Position numbers and translations under genes: made by a program. Below are positions 14,201 through 25,262 of a DNA stretch of 64,000 bases, one piece after another. This DNA comes from Mugil cephalus (lineage: Eukaryota; Chordata; Actinopteri; Mugiliformes; Mugilidae). The DNA lies in contig NC_061778.1 in assembly GCF_022458985.1 (NCBI RefSeq), positions 9,007,501-9,071,500 on the forward strand, read 5' to 3'. The notes beneath the pieces were generated by a model. That model saw only the letters and a list, made by a program, of their open reading frames with translations, had not been told where the DNA came from and did no database searches. Positions within the stretch are counted from its first letter, which is position 1, and each line of letters opens with the position of its first letter.

Positions 14201-16904
14201 GCCCAGTCATATAAGGAACACAGAGCACTCGGGATGTAAATCAACATTAGATGGTTCAATACTTTACATTGAGATAGGCTCCAGGGATCCAGCACACACA
14301 CACACACACACGCACGCACACAGTGAGAGCTACACTGAAATATCAACACTAATTGTTCCATCAAGCCTAAAATAAACTACATCAGCTGCATGCATGCGAC
14401 GCCATGTATTGTTCAATCAGTGTCATCCGAGGATAGTTTACTTATGAGATTAAACGTCTCAAACTGTCCCTAAGGGCTTAGTCTCACTGATGGGAAACAA
14501 GCAACTAAATAAATATCATGTCATCTGTCTGATCACGGCCTTCCTGACACCAGCTCATTCACTTCTTGTTTATTCCATTCAGTGAACACGCTCAGCGTAA
14601 GAATAGAGAAGTATGAATAAAAAAAAAAAATAAAAACATTTTTAAAAAAAGACGTGAGGAATTCTAAGTTGTCCTGAACGAAATCTTGTGTCATTTTTCC
14701 TATGCTTACAATTTTCGCCCACTAATGTTGCGTATTCCTGACACCCAGGTTATTTTTACAAATGCATGTTCAGCATCAAGCCCCAAACATCAAAGCGGAA
14801 TGTCATCACCGACAAAAATGGAAAATAAAACGTCAGGAGTGACGTGCAGCCAGTGGTCATGCAGCGAAGAGTCATCAGAATGGAAGAAAAAGACACCTTT
14901 TAAACACAACATTTTTAAAAAGAAGCTGCTGTCATCCTGCCTGTGTATATAAATGCGATTCCAATTGTCATCTGAAGTGTTTCCACCTCTGCTTTCTTTT
15001 TCTGTCTGGCTCTGATTACTCTGCAGTCATGTTTTACCATAAATTTCAGCATCGCTCACATCAAACATGTTTAGAAATAAATGTGATAGGAGGAACAGGC
15101 CAGAGTACTTTCCATGACTCGCTGAACTTTTGCAGAGTCTCTGTTGCTGCGCTGAGCCGGTGACACTGTGTGCTCTGACTCAATCAGCGTACGTTCTGTA
15201 TGCGGCTAACTGCCATGTATTGTGCGACATTTGCATCACAAAGCCTGCCTGAAAGCTGAGCTGTGAATATATGCCTTTACTTTTTTTTTTCTCTCTTTCT
15301 CTTTTTAATCACAGAGAGTGCGACGCATATGCAACGCATTTAAATCCACGGTTAAAAGAAAACCTCTGATGCATAAAAAGCAGCCTAATTCACACGGTGA
15401 CACTTCTGCGCACCTGCAACCATGCTGTTACCAAAAAAAAAAAAATTTTTGGTTACATCTTGTGGTAAAAACGGTCAAGGGAGCTGCAGGTTTCCTATCA
15501 AGAAAATAAGGATCTGTTTGCTGCTGCTGCTGCTGTTTTCAAAATCTGAACTTCACTGTCTAATGCAGCCTCGTCAGAAATGGTGAAACACCACCATGTG
15601 TGTTATAAAACTGTTGATCTAAGTGTAAGCTTGCTCCATCCTGTTAGCAAGCCATAGATGATTGCATTGATATTTTAGTGCGAGAACACATCTTCAAGCA
15701 AACCTGAAACACATTACACTCTTATAAACACGCGCAGTGCCCTGCACAGCAGCTTGTTTTGTTGGTTTGTTAAACATGTTAAATTAAATTATTTTCCCAG
15801 GTTGCACATACAGCGTAGCCGCCTGCAGCTCACTCGGCTCCCCAGGGATGCATGGCTGCCTCCATCTGATTGCCTTCCTTTTTAATGACCCGTCAACAGG
15901 CCGAGGAGATCCTGGTGACGGTGATAGTAGTAGTGTGCGGCAACAGCGTGCAGCCATTTGCATCGCATTAATATCCAGCTTTCCCTGTGTTTTGTCTGCT
16001 TTCTCGGCCCTGTGGTTTGGACTGTAGAGAAAAGCTAAACTTCCTACCTCTGCGTTCAGCCTCGGCCACATAAACACGCCAGACATCTGCTTAAAAACTT
16101 GTGTTGACGTTTTATTTTCTTTCGTCGCGATTTGCAGCCCCGTGCTCGTGCACCTTTTGTTTATTTTAAACCCCATTTGTCCAATTTATGGGGCACCACT
16201 GCAACTCAGTGTAAATTCGAAAGGAGTATTTCTTTTTTTTATTTATTTATTAATTTATTTGTTTTATTGCACATTAATCCAACTAATTCGTTTTGCCACT
16301 TTTGTGACCTTTAAAGAAAGCAGTTTTAGAGTTTTCGTAAGAAAAACTGCACAGAGTTGTGGTTGCACTTCTCATAGGTGAATATATGTTAAACTAGAGT
16401 TTAGCTCAGCAAACATCAGTTCAGTTTCCAGGGTCGGTTTCCTGTTTGACTTCTGTAATCTAAAAATCATCGCACATTTATAAAATGCTGATAAAGGATT
16501 GAGAGAAGGGCAGCTTTTTAGCCTCCATGGAGTTTGTGTAAAATAGACAAATATAATAGACAAAGAGGGTTTTATAATAATTAACGTGTCTGGATTTACA
16601 TTTTTAGACTGCAGCTATTTAATACTGTCCAAATTTAAGCAGTTTGTTCTGAGTTTATTCTTTTTACATGCTGATCTATAGGCCATATTTATCTGCAAAT
16701 TAAACGACGGTTTAAACAGTTCATTTGCGTGTGTCGCGATTTACTAAGGAGTAAAGTTTGAAGTTCAGGACTGGAGGACACGTCGCGTTTTTCCGTCAAA
16801 GCAAGGAATTGTCTGTCCTAATGTGTCGCTGAGAACATCCGTCCTCAGTCTTTCTCCTCTTCTGATCTGCTCTTCACTGATTGTGCAGTGACCTAGTGTA
16901 TTCA

Positions 16905-16955
<51 letters not shown>

Positions 16956-17938
16956 ATGTGTGTGAGAGTGTGTGTGTGTGTGTGTGTGTGCTGCAGCGTC
17001 TCGTCCATCCTTTTACCTCTCCTCATCTCAGCCCCCCCAAAAAATCTCTAATCGCCTCCAGAAACCGTTTTCAGCTCAGAGGTGTATCGAGACAGCTGTT
17101 TCTTATACCAACTCTTTCCGTTTCAGACCTGTCAGCAGCAATGGGAAGCATCTCTTTCGTGCAGATGTGTGTAATCTCGGATCGTACGAAAGGGAACCAG
17201 AAATGCATGCTCTTAAAAAATTAAAATAATAAATTACCCCGAATATTAATAAAACAGTTCCTCGTATTCGCCTGTACTCTGCAGCTACTGGCATTTTTAC
17301 GCACCGTGATCGCCCTATTGTACTATTATTATTATTATTATTATTATTTTAAAGTGCAGCTTCCTTGATGCAGTTATTACTGGATAAGTTTAAGTTGCAG
17401 TTGAGCAAATAAAAAAAACAGTTCAAAAAGATTTTAACAGAAGACTTTAACTTCAAGTTGGAAATTCGTTCTTAAATCGGATTTTGCAGAGTCAAGAGAA
17501 CTCGCTTCGAAACATTTTGGATCACTGTGAAGATTTTTGTAAAAATTCTAAAAATCACAATAACAACCGTTAGATCTCGAGGAATCTTACAAACTAAGTG
17601 CCTCCCTCTATGCGCAATTAATTCTTTAACAAAAGAGGAGAGGGGGAAAAAAAGGAAAGAGACGCATCAGTGGACGCGAATTAAATGCGTAATTAAGAGG
17701 CACAGTTCCTCTCGTCCGGAACGAAATGACACTAAAATAAAAATTATATGAAATAAGTTCTGGGGATATTTTATAATTAAGAAAATCGCACCTCATTCGT
17801 GACAGCAAACACTCTACACGTCGTTCTGAATTAAAATCCAAACGTCACCCTTCCCCTCTTTCTTGCCTGTGTACAGCAGCTCTTACCTGCATGCCCGATG
17901 TCTTCTGCCATCCGATCTAAGTCTCCCTTAATGATCAT
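11221..17938 (-). CDS. hic1: HIC1, BTB/POZ and C2H2 zinc-finger transcriptional repressor
   Basis: Nuclear sequence-specific repressor of the HIC family. I read two coding exons: 17887-17938 (start codon at 17938) and 11221-13445 (TAA stop). Joined they give 758 residues; human HIC1 is of similar size. The first exon ends in phase 1 at a gtaaga donor, and the second starts after a tttttgcag acceptor, so the ...DIGHAG/GGLKTMLDAME junction is in frame. An in-frame TGA lies just upstream of the chosen ATG. Domains in order: BTB/POZ at about residues 35-140 (contains FLCDVIIVVQNALFRAHKN); the CtBP-recruiting motif GLDLSKK near 258; a sumoylation-type VKHEP in the central region; an acidic stretch after it; one isolated C2H2 finger near 457; then four contiguous C2H2 fingers at about 544-652 with HSGEKPY-type linkers. 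The C-terminal TIDRYSPS resembles HIC1 and is absent from HIC2, so HIC1 is favoured. The long plus-strand ORFs over this exon are antisense shadows. Confidence 0.95.
13446..17886 (-). other. hic1 intron 1
   Basis: This is a 4.4 kb intron between the two hic1 coding exons. It contains a (CA)n run at about 14294-14320, poly-A tracts, a compound CT/GT microsatellite at 16903-16991 and an (ATT)n run at about 17322-17348. I see no coding exon. ORFs in it are short and lack splice-site support or recognisable domains. Confidence 0.7.
16903..16991. repeat. Compound (CT)n-(GT)n microsatellite in hic1 intron
   Basis: A long polypyrimidine CT run interrupted by single extra T residues passes through a short transition into an uninterrupted GT run. 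It lies about 0.9 kb inside the intron from the first hic1 exon. Confidence 0.9.
17887..17938 (-). CDS. hic1: hic1 first coding exon (17 codons plus 1 base)
   Basis: This is a short exon missed by simple ORF calling. It encodes MIIKGDLDRMAEDIGHA plus the first base of a glycine codon, and a gtaaga donor follows at 17886-17881. Its phase matches the acceptor at 13446-13448. The next exon's open frame upstream of the acceptor would give a different N-terminus that reads through the intron, so the spliced start is preferred. A 7-codon upstream ORF ends one base before this ATG. Confidence 0.85.
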
Positions 17939-17939
17939 C

Positions 17940-17960
17940 TCAGCAGTCTCTAGGAGTCAT
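17940..17960 (-). promoter_or_regulatory. Short upstream ORF abutting the hic1 start codon
   Basis: On the minus strand an ATG at 17960 opens six sense codons and stops at TGA (17942-17940). The hic1 ATG follows after a single base. The spacing would favour reinitiation or stop-start coupling if the transcript begins upstream of 17960. The sequence shows the ORF; its use is inferred. Confidence 0.4.
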
Positions 17961-18140
17961 ATCTGACGTTTCAGCTTTGAACTGCCAGCCTCCAAAAAAC
18001 CATGCCAGTTTTCCGAGCGCGTCTGCCAGCTCTTTTTTTATGATTATTAATTGATATGAATTTCTTCTCGCTCCTTAGGTCCGTCCTCCCACCCACTTTC
18101 CTCCCTCTCTCTCTGTCTTGCTGTCTCTCTGCCCCTCCTC
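17961..18140 (-). promoter_or_regulatory. Probable hic1 proximal promoter and 5' leader
   Basis: The DNA immediately upstream of the first coding exon (minus strand) carries an A/T-rich stretch with ATAAAAAAAG at about 18030-18040. Further out there is a purine-rich strand and a TTTTAAAAGG-like stretch. This is placed by position and composition only; no transcription start can be read directly. Confidence 0.3.
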
Positions 18141-19472
18141 TCCCCTCCTCCTCATCCCCTCCTTTTAAAAAAAAATATACGTGCTTAGACCAGCATCATT
18201 TTCCTCCCTTTTTTTTTTTTTTTTTTTCTAGTAATTTCCTTAGCTATTTTTGAGTCGGAGCAATAACGCGCACCGGGATGATAATGGAGCCTCTATGCGC
18301 CTTAAGTGTTTTAGCGCCCCGTGTGATGTCAGTCTATAATAAAACTAAAAGGTAAAATCGAGGGCAGGAACTTCAAGTGACCCCGACTTGAACTTCTCAA
18401 CACTTCGTCTTAAAGAGACAGGCAGCTATTATATACAAACGTATATGCCGTATGTGGCAGCGATGCTCAGACTAGTAACCCAAAATTTTTGGAGAAGTTT
18501 AGAAATACTCGATTTTCAATTTTATCCTTGATAACAAAATTAAATCAGGTCAATCATGATTTATCTTTGGATTTTGGTGCAATTGATGCTTTACTGTTGT
18601 TTATATTCTACCAGTTCCAATTAATGAAATCAATAAAGTGTTAAAGTTAAGTGTCCGCCTCCATCCTGCTCACCTCCAGTCAGTAAACTTGCCTGAAAAT
18701 GATCAATAAAGAGAATTTGCCAGGGGGGAAACTGAAAAGACGTCTCAGTCCGTGTCTGCAGGTAAAACACCTGCTGTGAGGTGAAAGCTATTAGCCATCG
18801 TCTGGATTGGAGACTGAACCGATTCAAAAGGGGCAGACGAAAGTGGCATCTCAAACAAATGATGGCCTTTTCTGGACACATTTAAATCACGTGTCTCAAT
18901 AGTTAAAAACCTTTTCCTCCACATGGGGTTGATGCCATAATATTCTCGTGATAAGTAATGAAAACGCAAATGTGTGGTATAGCATAGAGCAACGCCATGG
19001 GAACCGATTTAATATGTCTAAAAATATTACAAACATATATTGTTTGAATTAGAGCTTCACATAAATAGCAAAATAAATTACTAAAATATCTTATTCTGCT
19101 TTGTCTGCTTTCACGTTGCAAGCGTTTCTTCCTTTACGCGTACGCTGCTTTGCGCCTTTTCAAAGGACCGACGTTGTACTGGATGTTTTAAATATATATA
19201 TATATATGCGTCGAGACTGAAAACATGAGAAGTTACTGTATATCAGATGCGCTTTACAGGCCGGATATCCCTACATGTGGATCATCCCGCAGATACTTGT
19301 CTGTGTCAGTGCATCCATGCGCTCGACGTGCCACTACAGAGCTAAAAACTCATCATTGTAGAAAATAAAAACTAAAAAAATTTTTTTAAAAAAAAACTAA
19401 TTCAGGCACAGTGCATGATCACACTGCTGCCTGGATGCCATCCGCGCCTCTATTCCGTCTCCCAAGCCTTAC

Positions 19473-19650
19473 CTCGGACTCATGTCTGGTGCTCTGGCCG
19501 TAAGTCTTCTCTCCCTTTCGGCATTCCCTCATTAAGATCTCCGCAGTTGCCTCCAAGTCCAGCTCTCTCTCTATCCTAAAACTTCCCTTCCGCGTATTTT
19601 CGCAATCCTCTCCCTCCCGGTTTCCCCCTCTTTCACCTTTTTCCACACGC
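19473..19650 (-). other. Candidate alternative (non-coding) hic1 first exon
   Basis: On the minus strand, a GC-rich segment ends in the strong donor GAG/gtaagg at 19474-19467. Joined to the hic1 acceptor at 13445, its open frame hits a TGA within four codons, so it could only serve as a 5' UTR exon with initiation at the internal MLDAME methionines. Human HIC1 is known to use several alternative first exons. A CpG-rich block with an inverted CCAAT box lies just upstream at 19685-19810. Transcript evidence is lacking. Confidence 0.3.
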
Positions 19651-20064
19651 TGAATTTCTCACGTGTTAACGAGACTATCTGACACTTCAAGTCTGTGTCG
19701 GGTCCGGTCGGACCAAACCTGCCGGCTGTGAGACTTTACGCGCGCAGCGCCACCCAATGGCCGTGATTCCTGCAGGTCCTGTCGAGGAGGGCAAAGCTTT
19801 GCGGCGGCGTGAGGGCAACTGAAAAAGGAAAGGAAGGAAGACCTCTAATTTGTCAGCATCACATGGAAAACACACAGCGACCTTTAAACCTGTTACACTG
19901 ACGGGGAATACAAAACAAAGCACTGGCCGAGATGTCTGCATATTAAATAGAATGAGTGTTAAGAAATTAAAAACACTTAAAAAATGTGAATGCATTAAAA
20001 GTAGACATGCTTTAAAAAAAAAGTATTAAATGCTGGTACTGTTGCTTTTTATTTGCATCTTTTT

Positions 20065-20165
20065 ATTTATTTTATTTAGTCTTTATTTAACCAGGAAAAG
20101 TCCAATTGAGTTTAAAAATCCCCTTTTCAAGAGTGACCTGGCCGACACAGGCAGCCATGCACTCC
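20065..20165 (+). repeat. Interspersed repeat fragment (vertebrate 'TTTATTTAACCAGG' type)
   Basis: The phrase ctttatttaaccaggaaaag followed by 'attgag', then 'cttttcaagag' and 'gacctgg' matches a widely dispersed fish/amphibian repeat that I recognise from memory. Family name not asserted. Confidence 0.6.
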
Positions 20166-20535
20166 AAAACACAAAGTTGAAAAACAACAAAAAACACATA
20201 CAAGAATACAATTTACACACAAGCTTCTTGATGATGACACTACAAGGAAACTACAACATGAACACACAGTTAAATCAACCTCGAAGATCTTCTGCATGAA
20301 TTTAAAAACATCAAATGAGACCTGCTCCTCAAGCTTCGGATCATTTCTACTAGCTCTGTAAGTGCTGTTATGTAATACGACTGAGTAATCCGTTTAACTG
20401 GATGCATCCTTTAATGCACCCAATTAAACCTGAGGCCAGAAAAACTAAAGAGGGAGGTTGGACAGGAGAGAGTGGAGGAGAGGACGAGAGGAGAACGGCT
20501 GAGGCAAGCTGATAAATTCATAAATGCAGCACATG

Positions 20536-20815
20536 CGCCGATCAGGCGTAACATTATGACCTAATGTTGTGCAGGTCTCCCTCGTGCCTCCGAAACCGCT
20601 CTGACTCATCAGAGAATGGACATGAGTGTCCTGCGGTGTCTGGTAACACCACCGGGCCTTTGAGTCCTATGGGCTGGGGGCCGGGGAGGGATCTGTGCAT
20701 CATCCCGCAGATACTTGATCAGATTGGGATCTAGTGAATTTGGAGGCCAGGTCAACTCCTTGTGTTGTTCTTAATGGTAGGGTGGTGCATGTCTGCACGT
20801 AGAAGAGTGATAATG
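20536..20815 (+). mobile_element. Non-autonomous inverted-repeat DNA element, copy C (3'-truncated)
   Basis: The left terminus gatcaggcgtaacattatga is followed by the conserved interior (gtaggtctccc-like, then agagaatggacatga, then gatcagattgggatc and aatttggaggcc). The match ends near the gtggtgcatgtctgca stretch, and no right terminus is found. A 19-base piece of it (20699-20717) also occurs at 19281-19299. Confidence 0.7.
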
Positions 20816-22364
20816 CATGTGAAGGATTGATGGATGCAGCATTCAAAATATTAATTGTAGAAAAAGCTTGCAGGGCATACACTATATGTAGTCAAAGTTA
20901 TTGTTTCAGGAATAACCAGGAGCACTTAGGCAGAAAACCGTGTCTGTGATGACAGTCGTTTACATTACTTGTGACTGGGCGGCATAATGTCTCCTATTAA
21001 GGATGTGAGCACATCAAGTATATCATAAGCAGATCACTATGTATAATTATGCTCGACAGTTAGGTAGGAATGTAATGTAACGTGAGTAGGTTCATGAAAG
21101 CGGAACTGCAGATCAGAAATGAGCAGCTTTTTACTGTAGAGATATATTTAGCATTTTATCGCTTAAAATATAACGCTAAAGCTTTCATAAAAAAAAAAAA
21201 TGGCGGAGTACAAAAAAACAATACTTCCTTCATGGCTGCTGTGCAGAAGTAAAATCACACCTCCAAATATTCATGTGCATTTGTGTGTGAGTAAACGTAA
21301 CAGGTTTTTCCATCAGTCCATCAGTTTTGTGCGCTAAAAAGGTTTAGACTGTCTGTTTATCAATGCACTCCAGCCTGTCAGTGCATAAGTTACCTTTTGG
21401 CAAGATACAGAGCTTTTCGGTAACCATCACTCAAGGCTTAATTGTTGTATAATTTATATGGCTGACGTAATCGACAAAACATGTCAGGAAGAAACGTGTG
21501 TCTGCTGCTGATCGGCCTCAGTGTCTGTATAAAAAAAAAAAAAAGTACATTTTGATTCAGTCTGTTTACTGTATTCAGCAGGAGTCATCACACTTCTATA
21601 AACATTAATTCTAACTCATGTTTAATCTACTGCATTGGGATGGATTATGTTAGTCATGCCTCCTACTCCGGCCTTTCCACAGCCCTCCAGAGGTGTTTGG
21701 AAAACCACAGATTGAAACTGATGAAACTAATTATTTTACCATCACTGCGAGACAGACAGCCGATGCGATGCAGCGAAACACTTAGCGGGCCGAGGCCTTG
21801 TTTTGATCACAACAGCAGCTGACAATCTCGTAAGAGCACACGGCGTCTCTTCCTCTCTGACATATCCAAGTACAAGGTGCTGGTGTTTCACTGACATGAT
21901 CTGATCCACCCCAGGAGCTTGGTGAAGTGGAGAAAGGTATTGTCTCTCACTTCCATGTTCCCTTGATGAACTGATGATAACCTCACAGTCAGAGGTAGGC
22001 AGAGTTGTGTTCGAGAATAGATCTCTCCTATCAAGGATGTGACAGAGTGTTTCAATTCATGGTCCAAAATAGTTTCCATCAAAGGAAACTCATAGAGGCG
22101 CTGCTCATCAGTTACGTTGCTGCTCTTAAATAGTTTGATGCCCTTCCTTTTAATTCGCACGTTTTAAATAAAGTAATTAAGGTTTGCAGTGCGATTTAAC
22201 CCTCGAGGCCCAGACCGAAAGCTAAAAGTAGATTAACCTTGCGTGCATCATGTAAATGCAGTGTGTTGCAAGTGTGCTAAATTCAGATGTATGAGTTTAT
22301 CTGCTTACTCCTCTCTTCTCTTCAATCCTACCCCCATCATTATTATTATTATTCTCTTTACCCA

Positions 22365-23380
22365 GCCTCAAGCAGATGGATCTCCCATATGAGCTGGGTT
22401 CTGTTAAAGGGGAGCTTCTCCTGTGCCTCTGTCGCTTTAGTGTTTGGTCTCTGGGTTTCAGAGTTTTGGTTCTATGCTACGAGTGTTCAGACAATATTTA
22501 TTTTCTTCTGTCTGTCTGCTCAACCGGCCTCAAGCAGATGGATCCCCCACATGCCCCCCACAGCTGGTTGGTCCCATATGAGCTGGGTTTTGCTCAACAT
22601 TTTTAAATTCTGGGTCTTGGGGGTTTCAATCTCTTGTTTTTTTTTTTCTGTTTCTACTCATCCAGCCTTAAGCAGCTGGTTGGTCCCATATAAGCCAGGG
22701 TCTGCTCAAGGTTCCTTCCTGTTAAAGGGGGACATTTACTTGTCAGAGTTGCCTTAGTGCTTGTTTTTGGGGTTTTGTGAGTGATTTTCTTTTTAGAATT
22801 TTTTTTTGTCTATTAAGCGGGCCTCAAGCAGCTGGGCTGTCTCATATGAGCTGGGCTCTGCTCAAGGTCTCTTTCTGTTAAAGGGGAGCTTTTCCTACGC
22901 CACTAATATTTACCGGCCTCAAGCAGATGGATCCCCCACATGCCTCAAGCAGCTGGTTGTTCCCATATGAACTGGGTGTCTCTGGGTTGCAGACTCTTGG
23001 TTCTGTTCAAATTCTTGAGCGATTTTTTTTTTCTGTTTCTACTCATCCAGCCTTAAGCAGCTGGTCTGTCCCATATAAGCCAGGGTCTACTCAAGGTTCC
23101 TTCCTGTTAAAGGGAGGTTTTCCATGTCACTGTTGCCTTAGTGCTTGGTCTCTGGGTTGTTTTTTTGTTCCCTGTCTCTCTATTCAGCTGGCCTTAAGCA
23201 GCTGTGTAGCCCCATATAAGTTGGGCTCTGCTCAAAGTTTCCTGATGTTAAAAGGGAGTTATTTCCTTGCCACCGTAGTTCTGGCTCTGGGTGTTTCAGG
23301 TTCTTGACTCTGTAAAGCATCTTGAGACAATTTATGGTTGTTATTGTCGGTGTATGAATAAAATTGAATTGAATAGGGAC
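22365..23380 (+). repeat. Head-to-tail array of a teleost repeat module (7-8 units)
   Basis: The phrase c(c/t)caagcag(a/c)tgg recurs at about 22367, 22529, 22665, 22821, 22916, 22943, 23052 and 23191. Most copies are followed by 'cccatat(g/a)agc', 'tctgctcaaggt' and 'ctgttaaaggg'. The array ends in a single tail, aataaaattgaattgaat, near 23356-23374, which is the 3' end of a common teleost interspersed repeat. ORFs within the array are by-products of the repeats. Confidence 0.8.
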
Positions 23381-25149
23381 CTAAAATAGCCTCATAACTA
23401 ATAATTAGCGCAGGAGGACATTGATGAGGCCCAATTATCTGAACCCCTGTAAATTTACCTTAAGTCAAACCATATTACAAGTCTTTCTGATGTCAAGAGT
23501 TAAAGGCTAGACTTTGAACAGTTTACAAAACCATCCGTAATAAATAACTATTCTATGACATGTGTTGCTTGGACTACAGTAACAACTCATAAGGAGGGGT
23601 GACAGTCAGGCACGGTGCCTCATTTCGCTCATGAGACCAAACCACAGCAATGAGGATTAAAGGCAAATAAAACAGGTTTTGATAGGATTGACAGTGGCAT
23701 GCACTGTCAGTCAGGGAGCGATTTGGCATGTCGTCGCTTCATGCTCCGTTCCTTCCTCTTCTCTGTTGATCGTCCAAAAAAAGAAACATCTTTTATAACA
23801 ATAGACATGTTGCCTAATTTCTTTCGCTGCTTTTTGTGTCTCTGGGTACAGCCATTGTCTTCCCACACAGACTTTATCTCACTAATCAATCAGCCTCCGG
23901 AGGCCTTCACTGGACGCTAAAGTTCGGCCTGTCAAAACACAGTTTAACATACCGTAATCTGGAACACGGCAGACCTGAAATGCTGAACTCTTAATGAACT
24001 GAAAAGGCCCTTCAAGTTGCTGGTTGTAAGCAATGATTCAATTAAAGCCGCGAGGGCTGAGCCCCGAACACAAACCCGGGGAGCCCATCCCAGAGCACGT
24101 AGACCGACGTTCAGCCAGGAACCAGAGGTGGAGATAAGGCAGGCTGAACAGCCAAATCCCTTACCGGCCCCCCTGTCACCCCCTAAATCACACCTTTCCC
24201 TCCATTTCCCCGTTGCAGGTTTAACATGTGACATATATCTCGCTGCAGCCTGGTGCACGTAGAAACACAGCGAGGGGTGGAATAGTTCGAGCGACCGTAG
24301 CCAACTCTTTCAGACACGTGTGATCAGATATGCGGCTGGGTCACCGTGTCTCCGAGGCTCGCACCACCTTGTTTCAATTTAGATTTTTCGAATGACAAAT
24401 ATCGCAGTCACTTTATTATTCCGCCTGCCTGCGGAGAGACGCAGCAGGACAATAGACGGGACATAAAAAGTAAGTTTAACACCTCGGAACTGACTATCTG
24501 AGTGCAACGTTTTCCCCGAGCTACCAGGCCGTTTGCCCTCTCATCTTTCCTTCTTTCTCATCAATCATCCCTCCTCTCCTTCCCTCGTTCCCTCCAGTGG
24601 ACATGGCCGCACATATCTCCGCATGCTTGCCGTGACCGCCCCACCAGAGCAGACGCACACCCCTCCAGCTCCAGATTCCCTTCGTCACCAGAAATTGAAC
24701 GGTAGGCTCAACATTTACACACAGGGCTCTCTTAATTCATTGTAATGAGCGGCTTTGCGACAGCTTTAGTGCATAGGCGTGCAAGGCATGTCATTTCAAC
24801 GAGCGGCGCTCGCTGCGTGCATTCGCTCGCTATTCTAGTTTGCCCGTCTGGCGGCGGTGGCGTTGGACAATTATCATGACATGATTAGTGCCAGATAAGA
24901 AATACAGTACATGTATGAATGCAAAAAAAAAAAAAAAAAAAGGTCTCTGGTTTGAGGACACTCTTATTTAGTTTTATTCCCCAAACATATTTTGGTTCAT
25001 TCATCAGATTGAGACAGGATGTTGTTTTGGGGTGCAGTGAGCCAAACAGCTCTCTGAAATATTTACAACCTTTTTAACAAAAAAAATGTGTATTGGCTTT
25101 CGTTCGAACATCAATATCCATACCACTCTGACATATAAATATGGAACAT

Positions 25150-25262
25150 GGGAAGCTACGGGGTCACGGAGGGGTGGGGTAGATTGAGCTTATCCCAGCC
25201 ATCATTGGGCGAGAGGTCGGGTACACCCTGGACATCGCCGGGGTAGCAGAGAGACAGACAAC
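25150..25262 (+). repeat. Interspersed teleost repeat fragment
   Basis: It contains 'ggtcacggagggg', 'gcttatcccagccatcattg', 'gggcgagaggtcgggtacac' and 'cctggacatcgccggg'. I recognise this as a widespread fish repeat with diagnostic 'tatcccagc(t)gtcattgggcgag' wording. It is partial and non-coding. Confidence 0.55.

Noticed and set aside
22287-23307. Two open frames with Trp/Leu-rich repeats that look like a repeat protein
   Set aside because: They are produced by the tandem copies of a non-coding teleost repeat module, and the frame breaks between units.
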